From assembly GCA_964598005.1 (NCBI GenBank), contig CAZRAL010000008.1, forward strand, positions 6,740 to 70,739: 64,000 bases of DNA. The letters are read 5' to 3'. Source of the DNA: CAZRAL01 sp964598005 (GTDB lineage: Bacteria > Pseudomonadota > Gammaproteobacteria > Burkholderiales > Usitatibacteraceae). Positions within the stretch are counted from its first letter, which is position 1. Every line of letters starts with the position of its first letter. Positions 33,999-41,775 of the stretch are shown piece by piece. The translations under genes were made by a program, and so were the position numbers. The notes under the pieces were generated by a model. It had not been told where the DNA came from. It did not search any database and worked only from the letters and a program-made list of their open reading frames with translations.

Positions 33999-34385
33999 TT
34001 AGCGCACAGGTTTGGCAACCGCTGGCCGGGTGGCGACCAAGCCCCAGAAATCTACACCTCCTCCCCCTGTAACTTGCGCCAACTCCGTGCTGGCGAGTGG
34101 GGTGGGCCGAGCGGCCTCGCCCGAGGGTTGCGGCTTGGCGACCAATCCCCAACCATCTACACCGCCTCCCCCTGTAACCTGGGCCAACTCGGTGCTGGCG
34201 AGTGGGGTGGGCCGAGTTGCTTCGCCCGAGGGCTGTGGCTTGGCGACCAAATCCCAAAGATCTACACCTCCTCCCCCTGTAACCTGGACCAACTCCGTGC
34301 TGGCGAGTGGGGTGGGCCGAGCCGCAACATCCAGCGAGCCTAAAGCATAAATATTATAAATATCAATTTGTTGTGCCGATTTCAT
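33999..34385 (-). CDS. Candidate multi-core peptide precursor with three double-glycine leader-like repeats
   Basis: 128 residues. After a short N-terminal part (MKSAQQIDIYNIYALGSLDV) come three tandem units of 35 residues at 22-56, 57-91 and 92-128, each with RPTPLASTEL(A/V)QVTGGGG, then VDxWxLVA. LASTELAQVTGG fits the classical double-glycine leader consensus (L-12, E-8, L-7, V-4, G-2, G-1), and it occurs three times. Cleavage after each GG would release similar peptides starting GGVD. The ATG at 34385 has AGGAG at good spacing and a terminator follows the gene. No C39 transporter or modification enzyme is in the window; other roles, such as a repeat-bearing surface peptide, remain possible. 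Confidence 0.75.
   Translation of the reverse strand: MKSAQQIDIYNIYALGSLDVAARPTPLASTELVQVTGGGGVDLWDLVAKPQPSGEATRPTPLASTELAQVTGGGGVDGWGLVAKPQPSGEAARPTPLASTELAQVTGGGGVDFWGLVATRPAVAKPVR
34008..34322. repeat. Three tandem 105-bp coding repeats
   Basis: Units at 34218-34322, 34113-34217 and 34008-34112, very similar at the DNA level (shared word GTGCTGGCGAGTGGGGTGGG in each). The period of exactly 35 codons keeps the frame. The third unit diverges after the WGLVA codons. High DNA identity suggests recent duplication or ongoing homogenisation. Confidence 0.9.
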
Positions 34386-34617
34386 GAAATTCTCCTTGAA
34401 GAAGTGAGCAGGATAAAAAGGCGCCCTTTGGCGCCCGTATGCATTGTGCAACCGTGGGCAAAAAACTGCTTGCACTGGATAAATGGTGCAAAAAAGCTGC
34501 TTCTTCCCTGTTGCTTGTTGCAAACGCAACATGATTTTGTAGCAAATGTTACATGCAGGCAAATTAACTCACATTTGCAACAGTTTTAATGGCTTTCTTC
34601 TTTTATCTTCTTTTTAT

Positions 34618-34647
34618 CTTGAATTTGCAACGCTTTGCCCTTATTAT
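34618..34647 (+). promoter_or_regulatory. Putative groESL promoter
   Basis: TTGAAT (34619-34624), a 17-base spacer, then TATTAT (34642-34647) is a good sigma-70 arrangement directly before the CIRCE site. The same stretch also offers a heat-shock-like reading, CTTGAA (34618-34623), 14 bases, then CCCTTAT. The two readings cannot be separated from sequence alone. Confidence 0.6.
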
Positions 34648-34674
34648 CTAGCACTCAAGCGGGTAGAGTGCTAA
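34648..34674 (+). promoter_or_regulatory. CIRCE operator for HrcA
   Basis: CTAGCACTC, nine bases, GAGTGCTAA: the CIRCE inverted repeat with one mismatch in the outermost base pair. It is bound by the HrcA repressor upstream of groESL and dnaK operons. It lies just downstream of the putative -10 and about 90 bp before groES. The rest of the 378-bp gap 34386-34763 is AT-rich and holds nothing else I can name. Confidence 0.92.
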
Positions 34675-34763
34675 CAAAGCGAAAGCAGCATTCTCTCTTT
34701 ATTTTTACCAACCGGTTTCGTCCGGTTTTTATTTTAAATCAATGTCTTAACCAAGGAGTGGCT

Positions 34764-35051
34764 ATGAAATTACGTCCTTTGCATGACCGTGTCATTGTTA
34801 AACGTTTGGAAGAAGAGCGTAAAACTGCTTCTGGCATCGTGATTCCAGATACGGTTGCTGAAAAGCCCGATCAGGGCGAAATCCTCGCCATTGGCAAGGG
34901 CAAAGTGGGTGACGACGGAAAAGTGCGCGCGCTGGATGTCAAAGTCGGCGACAAAGTTCTGTTCGGCAAATATTCGGGCCAGACCGTCAAGGTCGATGGC
35001 GAAGAGCTCCTCGTGATGCGCGAGGAAGACATCATGGCCATTGTTGCCTGA
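34764..35051 (+). CDS. groES: Co-chaperonin GroES
   Basis: 95 residues, normal length. KLRPLHDRVIVKRLEEE is the GroES N-terminal signature, KTASGIVIPDTVAEKP the mobile loop that contacts GroEL, and VLFGKYSGQTVKVDGEE the C-terminal barrel. Start at the ATG at 34764 with AAGGAG upstream. It forms the heptameric lid of the GroEL folding chamber. Cotranscribed with groEL, 64 bp downstream. Confidence 0.99.
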   Translation: MKLRPLHDRVIVKRLEEERKTASGIVIPDTVAEKPDQGEILAIGKGKVGDDGKVRALDVKVGDKVLFGKYSGQTVKVDGEELLVMREEDIMAIVA

Positions 35052-35115
35052 TCGCCTGATCACGCGTAATCGTTTGTCCGATCCCCTATTGAATTCAATC
35101 TGAGAGGAAATAATC

Positions 35116-36765
35116 ATGGCAGCTAAAGAAGTCAAATTTTCTGAAAATGCGCGTACACGCATGGTCAACGGCGTGAATATTCTCGCCAATGCAGTAAAAG
35201 TTACCCTGGGCCCCAAAGGGCGCAATGTGGTGCTGGAGCGTTCATTCGGCGCCCCGACCATCACCAAAGACGGCGTATCGGTCGCTAAGGAAATCGAGCT
35301 GAAAGACAAGTTCGAAAACATGGGCGCACAAATGGTCAAGGAAGTGGCCTCGAAGACTTCTGATGTCGCCGGTGATGGCACCACCACTGCCACCGTATTG
35401 GCGCAAGCCATTGTCGTTGAAGGCATGAAGTATGTGGCCGCGGGCATGAACCCGATGGACTTGAAGCGCGGGATCGATAAAGCTGTAATCGCAATCGTGG
35501 CCGAACTGAAAAAAATCTCCAAACCCACCACGACCAACAAGGAAATCGCCCAGGTTGGCGCCATTTCGGCCAACTCGGATGAAAACATCGGCAAGATCAT
35601 TTCCGACGCCATGGAAAAAGTCGGCAAGGAAGGCGTGATCACCGTTGAAGACGGCAAGTCGCTGGAAAACGAACTGGAAGTCGTGGAAGGGATGCAATTT
35701 GATCGCGGCTACCTCTCGCCTTATTTCATCAATAACCCCGACAAGCAAGTCTCCAACCTCGAGGATCCGTTCATCCTGTTGCACGACAAGAAAATTTCCA
35801 ACATCCGCGATCTGTTGCCGGTACTGGAGCAGGTTGCCAAGGCGGGACGTCCACTGCTGATCATCGCTGAAGATGTCGATGGTGAAGCGCTGGCTACTCT
35901 GGTGGTTAACAACATCCGCGGCATCCTGAAAACCACTGCAGTCAAGGCGCCTGGATTTGGCGATCGCCGCAAAGCCATGCTGGAAGATATCGCTATCCTC
36001 ACCGGCGGCACGGTTATCGCTGAAGAGCTCGGCCTGAAACTCGAAAATGTGACCTTGAAAGACCTGGGTCGCGCCAAAAAAGTCGAAGTGGGCAAGGAAA
36101 ACACCACCCTCATCGACGGTGCAGGCAAGGCAGAAGACATCAAAGCGCGCGTTGCAACGGTACGCAAGCAAATCGATGAAGCCACCAGCGATTACGACAA
36201 GGAAAAACTGCAGGAACGCGTGGCCAAACTGGCTGGCGGCGTAGCTGTGATTCGTGTCGGTGCAGCAACCGAAGTTGAAATGAAAGAAAAGAAAGCTCGT
36301 GTCGAAGACGCGCTGCATGCCACGCGTGCCGCCGTCGAAGAAGGCATCGTTGCGGGTGGCGGCGTCGCTTTCCTGCGCGCCCGTACCAACGCCGGCAAGA
36401 TCAAAGGCGACAATGCCGAGCAGGACGCCGGTATCAAGATCATCCTGCGTGCACTCGAAGAGCCGCTGCGCATGATCGCCTATAACGCAGGTGACGAACC
36501 GTCTGTGGTGGTCAACAAGGTTGTCGAAGGCAAAGGCAACTTTGGCTACAACGCCGCGACGGGTCATTATGGTGACCTGGTGGAACTCGGGGTATTGGAT
36601 CCCACCAAAGTCACGCGTTTCGCCCTGCAAAACGCAGCCTCCGTGGCCTCGTTGATGTTGACAACCGACGCCATGGTTGCCGAATTGCCGAAAGAAGAGT
36701 CGGCTGGTGGCGGTATGGGTGGTGGTATGGGTGGAATGGGCGGCATGGGTGGAATGGATATGTAA
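35116..36765 (+). CDS. groEL: Chaperonin GroEL
   Basis: 549 residues, standard length. KVTLGPKGRNVVLERSFGAP, the nucleotide-site GDGTTTATVLA and the conserved AAVEEGIVAGGGVAFLR are intact. The C terminus is the flexible Gly/Met tail (GGMGGMGGMGGMDM). AGAGGAAA precedes the ATG. Followed by a strong terminator at 36811. Controlled with groES by HrcA/CIRCE. Confidence 0.99.
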   Translation: MAAKEVKFSENARTRMVNGVNILANAVKVTLGPKGRNVVLERSFGAPTITKDGVSVAKEIELKDKFENMGAQMVKEVASKTSDVAGDGTTTATVLAQAIVVEGMKYVAAGMNPMDLKRGIDKAVIAIVAELKKISKPTTTNKEIAQVGAISANSDENIGKIISDAMEKVGKEGVITVEDGKSLENELEVVEGMQFDRGYLSPYFINNPDKQVSNLEDPFILLHDKKISNIRDLLPVLEQVAKAGRPLLIIAEDVDGEALATLVVNNIRGILKTTAVKAPGFGDRRKAMLEDIAILTGGTVIAEELGLKLENVTLKDLGRAKKVEVGKENTTLIDGAGKAEDIKARVATVRKQIDEATSDYDKEKLQERVAKLAGGVAVIRVGAATEVEMKEKKARVEDALHATRAAVEEGIVAGGGVAFLRARTNAGKIKGDNAEQDAGIKIILRALEEPLRMIAYNAGDEPSVVVNKVVEGKGNFGYNAATGHYGDLVELGVLDPTKVTRFALQNAASVASLMLTTDAMVAELPKEESAGGGMGGGMGGMGGMGGMDM

Positions 36766-36810
36766 TTCCCCATGGCGCGAGGCGACCAAAGCGCCTCTGT
36801 CATAAACACA

Positions 36811-36843
36811 AACGCCCATCCTTGTGGATGGGCGTTTTGTTTT
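36811..36843 (+). terminator. Rho-independent terminator of groESL
   Basis: AACGCCCATC, CTTG loop region, then GATGGGCGTTTTGTTTTG: a stem of about ten pairs followed by a T-rich run, 45 bp after the groEL stop. Confidence 0.93.
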
Positions 36844-36852
36844 GTGCATCAC

Positions 36853-36869
36853 TAGACTTCTTTCGAAAT
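36853..36869. repeat. Solo end of repeat family A
   Basis: TAGACTTCTTTCGAAAT matches the terminal 16 bases of the full elements, but no core or facing end follows. It lies between the groESL terminator and the end of the convergent ynbB-like gene. Confidence 0.7.
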
Positions 36870-36874
36870 CTGCA

Positions 36875-36895
36875 TGCCCTAAGCTCTTTAGGGCA
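36875..36895 (-). terminator. Hairpin over the stop codon of the CdsA-like gene
   Basis: TGCCCTAA and TTAGGGCA form a perfect 8-bp stem with a 5-base loop, spanning the stop at 36888. Only a weak T-run follows on the minus strand, so termination is possible but not certain. Confidence 0.4.
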
Positions 36896-37829
36896 CCCAC
36901 CAATAGCGCACAGCGTGAAAAAATATCGGTGCGGAAAAACAGAGCGAATCGATGCGGTCGAGCATACCGCCGTGCCCCTCGATCAGGGTGCCCCAATCCT
37001 TTACGCCGCGGTCGCGTTTAATGGCGGACATAACCAGCCCGCCGAAAAATCCCATCAGGGTGATGACAAAAGCCAGTAATGCCGCTTGCCAGGGCTGAAA
37101 CGGGGTAATCCACCATAAGACTGCGCCCAGCGCACTGGCGCTGGCCACGCCACCGATGAATCCCTCCACCGTTTTCGAGGGCGATAACGCCGGAGCGATT
37201 TTGTGTTTGCCGAACAATCGCCCCCAGATATATTGCAATACGTCGCTGGACTGTGCCACAAGGAGAAGAAAAGCAATGAGCAGCATATTACGTCCCTGAT
37301 AACCCGGAATGTCCAGCGTCAGCAGCGCAGGAATGTGTGAAACGCAGAAGACGCTGATCATTAATCCCCATTGCGACTGGGCGGTGCGGCCCAGAAAATC
37401 CCTGGTCTCGCCGGTTAAGGCAGCAAGAATCGGCAGGCATAAAAAAGCGTACACGGGAATGAAGATCGAAAACAGTCCGTACCATTCGATGCCGATCAGG
37501 AAATATTGTGCAGGCAAGGCCACAAAAAAACTGACTGCCAGCGCGCTGTGATCGCCGCGATGCGTGGGGGTAAGGGTAATGAATTCGCGCAATGCCGCAA
37601 ACGAGACAAAGGCAAACAATAGAATGATCCCTGGTTTGCCCATTAAAAAAGCGCCACCAAGGGCGATGACCATGATCCACCACGCTTTGATGCGAGCATT
37701 CAGATTGTCGATGGTTGTATTGGGATGGGGTGCTGTTTTTCGTTTAAGCGCCCATCCCACTAGCGAGGCAATCATCAGAATGCCCCCCACACAGGCAAAC
37801 AACAGCCCGGTTTGCTGTTCTGCCGTCAT
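36888..37829 (-). CDS. ynbB: Phosphatidate cytidylyltransferase, CdsA/YnbB-like
   Basis: 313-residue membrane enzyme making CDP-diacylglycerol or a similar activated lipid from CTP. Motifs: ALSPSKTVEGFIGGV (about 215-228), KRDRGVKDWG (271-280) and GHGGMLDRIDS (285-295), the last carrying the metal-binding aspartates. Eight or so helices. The ATG at 37829 overlaps the stop of the preceding gene as ATGA; an upstream extension is unlikely. As the last gene of a YnbA/C/D-type set, it is better read as YnbB than as the housekeeping cdsA. Confidence 0.85.
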   Translation of the reverse strand: MTAEQQTGLLFACVGGILMIASLVGWALKRKTAPHPNTTIDNLNARIKAWWIMVIALGGAFLMGKPGIILLFAFVSFAALREFITLTPTHRGDHSALAVSFFVALPAQYFLIGIEWYGLFSIFIPVYAFLCLPILAALTGETRDFLGRTAQSQWGLMISVFCVSHIPALLTLDIPGYQGRNMLLIAFLLLVAQSSDVLQYIWGRLFGKHKIAPALSPSKTVEGFIGGVASASALGAVLWWITPFQPWQAALLAFVITLMGFFGGLVMSAIKRDRGVKDWGTLIEGHGGMLDRIDSLCFSAPIFFHAVRYWWVP

Positions 37830-39208
37830 GCGCTTCTCTCGCACAAGTTTATGGCTGGTACAGCAGCCTCTGGTTTACCAGCACATCCGAAAATGTATGC
37901 ATGCCATTCCTCCAATCGAGTGCGGTGTCGTTGCGAAAGTACCAGTGCAGGATGCGCGCGCTGCACTGTGGCAATCGCTTCATTAATCGATGCGGCATAA
38001 TCACGCTTGACCAGCCACGCCACGACAATCAGGGCACTGCGCGAATAGCCGAGGGCACAAAAAATCAAGGCTTTTCCATGCGCCCGTGCGGTATCCAGCG
38101 CGGCAATGCCTTGCTCGATTTGCTCGATTTCGGGAACCAGTAAATCCAGCATCGGGACTGCATAAAGCGGGAGACCGTTAGCTTTAACCGGAAGCTCGGC
38201 ACAACAATCAATCAGGGCATCAGGACGCCATTGCCGCAAATCGCGGCGCGATGGAATGCGCGATATCCACAGGTTGGGAATGATCTCGCGGGGCACGGGC
38301 TGGCGCCATGTCCACAGGCGTGAATTCAGCCATGCACCCAGCAGATAGGGCATTAATAGCAGTAAAGCAGCAGGCGCCATATGCCCATTGTTTTTGGCGA
38401 ACCGCTGCGGATTGCCACAAAAATAAATCATGGCGACAATCGTTAATGCGCTGGCAGGCCACATCAGCCATAACGCCGCGCCGCTAAAATAAAGTGAAAT
38501 CGCCGCTATTGCTATCCCGCCTGTCAGGTAATATGCGCCAAGCCGCCAGCGTATAGGGTCGCCCTGGTGAATCCCTCTTGTTTTGTCGAGTGGAAATACC
38601 AGAACGCACAGACCACCTGCCAACAGGCCTGTGGGCACGTCGATGAAATGGTGCTGATAGGTTGTCAGCACCGAAATGCCGATCAATAACGCCAGCGCGT
38701 GCAACACGATGTGCAGCGCGCCTTTGGCATAACGCGCGTAAAGCGACCACAGAATAACCAGCAAACTGATATGCAGAGAAGGCGCCTGATTAAAGGGTTT
38801 ATCGAAACCATTCAATGTAGCGAAGAGCCAGCCCAATACACCATTGGTAGCAGGCTGCTCGAAGGTAAAGCGCAGAGGGAAAAGAATGAAAAAAGCGACC
38901 GATATGATCTGAGCCATTAGCAGCCGTTTGGCGTGGGCATCCAGCTCGTTGCGTGTACGCGGCAATAAGAGCGACAGGCCGTAGAAGAGATCGATCAACC
39001 AGTAGGGAATGATGGTCCAGGCAATAAACGGAATATGTCGTTCCCAATCGAAAACAATCGCGTTAACCTGCGTCCGCTGTGCGGCCAGCCAGTTCGCTAG
39101 GTTGTAGGTGATAAAAAAGAATGGCACCAGAAATACAAACCAGGCCAGCGCGCGGCCCCATGGACGCGTGGATTCACGGGGAGAAAAACGATTGGCTGCT
39201 ACGCTCAT
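37826..39208 (-). CDS. ynbD: PAP2 / dual-specificity phosphatase fusion, YnbD-like
   Basis: 460 residues. The N-terminal membrane part carries PAP2 landmarks PSLHISL (143-149) and YQHHFIDVPTG (184-194, with H187 and D190). Residues about 310-450 form a cytosolic dual-specificity phosphatase with the CX5R loop C384-ALGYS-R390. It may dephosphorylate a lipid phosphate and a second substrate. It overlaps both neighbours by 4 bp (start 39208 at the ynbC-like stop). The pairing of these two domains is typical of YnbD. Confidence 0.87.
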   Translation of the reverse strand: MSVAANRFSPRESTRPWGRALAWFVFLVPFFFITYNLANWLAAQRTQVNAIVFDWERHIPFIAWTIIPYWLIDLFYGLSLLLPRTRNELDAHAKRLLMAQIISVAFFILFPLRFTFEQPATNGVLGWLFATLNGFDKPFNQAPSLHISLLVILWSLYARYAKGALHIVLHALALLIGISVLTTYQHHFIDVPTGLLAGGLCVLVFPLDKTRGIHQGDPIRWRLGAYYLTGGIAIAAISLYFSGAALWLMWPASALTIVAMIYFCGNPQRFAKNNGHMAPAALLLLMPYLLGAWLNSRLWTWRQPVPREIIPNLWISRIPSRRDLRQWRPDALIDCCAELPVKANGLPLYAVPMLDLLVPEIEQIEQGIAALDTARAHGKALIFCALGYSRSALIVVAWLVKRDYAASINEAIATVQRAHPALVLSQRHRTRLEEWHAYIFGCAGKPEAAVPAINLCERSA

Positions 39209-40956
39209 CCAATACGCTGCGCCAGGCTCACCGTGAAAATACCCCATTCATCGATACGCTGTTCGAGTTTGCGAAAGCCGGCGGCTTCCACCAATTGGTC
39301 CATTTCCGCCTGCGTGCGCCGCCGCATCACCCAAGCCCGCCCTTCGCGGTGGCTGGTCAAGGCACGCGCGATCAATTCCAGTTGCGGGTGCCAGGGCTGG
39401 TTGGTATAGATCAGATAACCGCCAATCGGAATGGCTGCCGCCAGACCTTCGAGAGAACGGCGCACCAGATCGTTGTCCGCAAAAAGTTCGTAGAGCCCGG
39501 AAACAATAGCAATGTTGGGTTGCGGTGCAAGACGGGCCAGGCTGTCGCGGTCAAAGGCATCGGCCTTGACGAAGTGAGCAATATCCTCGAAACCACGAGC
39601 ACGAACCAGTGCCTGCCCATCGCGTACATTGATATCGCTGTAATCGCGCAGCAGGATCGATTCGGGCCGTGTGTTTTGGCTATCGAGGGCTTCCAGCACA
39701 TAGCGCCCATGCCCCGCGGCGATGTCAACAATTCTTACGGGTTCGCCGGTCGCTGCCATGTGCGCGATGGTCGCGCGCAGCAGTTCTTCGATATGGCGCT
39801 TGCGTTGCCGGATGCCACGCCAGCCGATGGAGTGGAGATAGAACCAATCGACCAGTTTGCCAAACGGCGTGAAGCCAGCAGGCTGGTTTCGGTAGACATA
39901 ATCAAGTGTGCTGCCGGAATCGAAACCGGTGGCATGTCCCAGGCGAATGCCTTCGGAAAGCAAACCGCCCACTTTCAACCAGAATCGCGTCATGCCCCAA
40001 TACAAGCCGCGCGGTGAAAGCGGCGAAAGTGGCGCCGCCAGTGCATCGGCCTCGCACCTGGTAAAGCCGCACAAATGCGCCTCAAGCAGACTGGACCTTT
40101 CGATGGGCCGGGCAAAAAGCCGTTCGATAAAATTCCGGGCTTGTGCGATGGCGATATGACGGTCTTTTTCACCCAGCGTGTCGTGATAAAAACCGGGTAG
40201 CAAATGCTTTTCCTTGGTGAGGCTGCCGAGCCGCTCGTAGAATTTGTATTGCGGCGCATGATGCACCACCCAGTCGTCGGCCGATATTAATAGCTGGGTC
40301 GGAATCTGAATGGCCTGGGCATCCTCGATGATCCGCTCTGCAGTTTCGTACAAATCCAGCAGAATATTCACAGAAATGGGCCGTGAAATCAGCGGATCGC
40401 TGTTGTAACTGTCGATGCGTAGCGGATCGTGGGTCAGGAATTTTGCCTTGACGTAGCTATTGACAAAAAAATTGCCGCGCAGCGCCTGCATAAGTTTGAG
40501 CCCAGGGCGGGCAAGCGGCACATAGAGCTTCACTTTGAACGCCGGCGAAGCCAGCACCATGCAGCGGATTTTGGGAGCGTAATCGTGTGCCCACGCCGCC
40601 ACCAATACCGCGCCAACACTTTGCGCAATGATCGCCATATCGGCCATCGCCACACCGTACTGTTGCACGATGTGATCGACGAAAGTCTGCACATCGCGAA
40701 TTGAGGTGGCGAAGCTGGGGCTGTACCCGCGTGGCCCGGGGGAATGCCCATGTCCTCGTGCATCCCAGGCAAAAAAAGCGAAATCGGGAAGATTCAGCTC
40801 GTCGGGGATGTGCGATACACGGCCCGAATGTTCATGACCGCGGTGGAACAGAACGATTGCACCGCGTATTTTTTCGGTGGTAGCAGGCCAGTACCGATAA
40901 AAAAGTTCCACCCCGTCATGGGTTTTGAAAGTACATTCTTGAATTGGTCGCGTCAT
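39205..40956 (-). CDS. ynbC: Alpha/beta hydrolase-methyltransferase fusion, YnbC-like
   Basis: 583 residues. The N-terminal lysophospholipase-like hydrolase (about 1-280) has nucleophile S113 in AQSVG (first Gly of GxSxG is Ala), acid D227/D228 (ISADDW) and H258 (GFYHDT). The C-terminal class I methyltransferase-like domain has motif I VDIAAGHGRYVLEAL from about residue 410. A linker region (290-400) joins them. Part of a four-gene overlapping operon. The reaction is unknown; deacylation and methylation of a phospholipid head group is a guess. Confidence 0.87.
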   Translation of the reverse strand: MTRPIQECTFKTHDGVELFYRYWPATTEKIRGAIVLFHRGHEHSGRVSHIPDELNLPDFAFFAWDARGHGHSPGPRGYSPSFATSIRDVQTFVDHIVQQYGVAMADMAIIAQSVGAVLVAAWAHDYAPKIRCMVLASPAFKVKLYVPLARPGLKLMQALRGNFFVNSYVKAKFLTHDPLRIDSYNSDPLISRPISVNILLDLYETAERIIEDAQAIQIPTQLLISADDWVVHHAPQYKFYERLGSLTKEKHLLPGFYHDTLGEKDRHIAIAQARNFIERLFARPIERSSLLEAHLCGFTRCEADALAAPLSPLSPRGLYWGMTRFWLKVGGLLSEGIRLGHATGFDSGSTLDYVYRNQPAGFTPFGKLVDWFYLHSIGWRGIRQRKRHIEELLRATIAHMAATGEPVRIVDIAAGHGRYVLEALDSQNTRPESILLRDYSDINVRDGQALVRARGFEDIAHFVKADAFDRDSLARLAPQPNIAIVSGLYELFADNDLVRRSLEGLAAAIPIGGYLIYTNQPWHPQLELIARALTSHREGRAWVMRRRTQAEMDQLVEAAGFRKLEQRIDEWGIFTVSLAQRIG

Positions 40957-41597
40957 GATTCGGGCCCATTATTTTTAAGCGGCATATTAGTCTGGGCGAG
41001 TTCGGCCAATCCTTTGCGAACACGGTTGACGATCGTCCACCCTATCGCCACTGCAAGCAATGGCATAAGCCACTCCAGCCAAACCGGTAACACAGATGTT
41101 AACGCCACCCAAAGCCCGAGTGCGCCAAAAACAAAGGCCCGGTCGCTTTTGCCCATGGGGCCGTCGTAACGGCGCGAGGCGCCTATTGCTGCGCCCAACA
41201 CACCGGCAAACTCCGACAATACTGCAAGAAAAATAACGCAGGCTATCCAGGCAGGGTGAAACGGCGCCACAAAGGCAAAGGGAAGATACAGCGCAGCGTC
41301 CGATATGACGTCGCCCAATTCATTGAGATAACCACCCAACGCGGATTGTTGATTGAATTCGCGCGCCAGCATGCCGTCGAGCGCATTCAGCGCCATGCGC
41401 AGGAACATCCATATTGGAATCACAGCAAAAGTCGTGCGCCATTCCGCATTCATGCTCAACGTGCCACCTACCGCCATGGAAATCAGGCAGGCGAGCAACG
41501 TGATTTGATTGGCGGTTACACCTTGTGTATATAACCAATTTGCCACAGGGCGTAGCAGATTTTGAAAATGCGGTTTAAGCCGGTAAATACTGACCAC
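40953..41597 (-). CDS. ynbA: CDP-alcohol phosphatidyltransferase, YnbA-like
   Basis: 214 residues, about six helices. The active-site block NALDGMLARE (71-80) then G88-x3-N92-x3-D96 follows the CDP-OH-P motif, but two positions that are Asp in most members are Asn (N71, N92). My recollection is that E. coli YnbA has the same changes; this needs an alignment. First gene of the operon read leftwards (A, C, D, B), overlapping the next by 4 bp. It should join an alcohol to a CDP-activated lipid at the inner membrane. Confidence 0.85.
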   Translation of the reverse strand: MVSIYRLKPHFQNLLRPVANWLYTQGVTANQITLLACLISMAVGGTLSMNAEWRTTFAVIPIWMFLRMALNALDGMLAREFNQQSALGGYLNELGDVISDAALYLPFAFVAPFHPAWIACVIFLAVLSEFAGVLGAAIGASRRYDGPMGKSDRAFVFGALGLWVALTSVLPVWLEWLMPLLAVAIGWTIVNRVRKGLAELAQTNMPLKNNGPES

Positions 41598-41637
41598 GAC
41601 ACATTTTCATTCATTGGACTTCATAGGCTATAAACAG

Positions 41638-41770
41638 TTTGTTGAACTTCGTTGCGAGCGCAGGTTAGGCCAGGCGAAGATGGGCGAAAAACCGGAATGT
41701 ATTTTGGTATACATGAGGATTTTGAGCCCATTTTCAACGCCGCATCATCAAGCGCAGCAGAATTTCGACA
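41638..41770. repeat. Intergenic repeat, family F copy 1
   Basis: About 133 bp between the ynbA-like gene and metK. It starts TTGTTGAACTTCGTTGCGAG and ends AAGCGCAGCAGAATTTCGAC. The interior has GGCGAAAAACCGGAATGTAT, a TATACATGAGGATTTTGAGC segment and CAACGCCGCAT. The same order of words is found in the F copies at 43933 and 45827 and, more distantly, in family A. Confidence 0.78.
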
Positions 41771-41775
41771 CCTTG

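Noticed and set aside
34008..34322. Tandem repeats considered as a CRISPR array
   Set aside because: 105-bp units without spacers, in a coding frame with ribosome site and terminator.
34770..35657. 295-codon minus-strand frame over groES/groEL
   Set aside because: Antisense of two certain genes and no start context.
35242..36996. 584-codon open frame on the strand opposite groEL
   Set aside because: It is a shadow of groEL codon use: no ribosome site and no recognisable domain.
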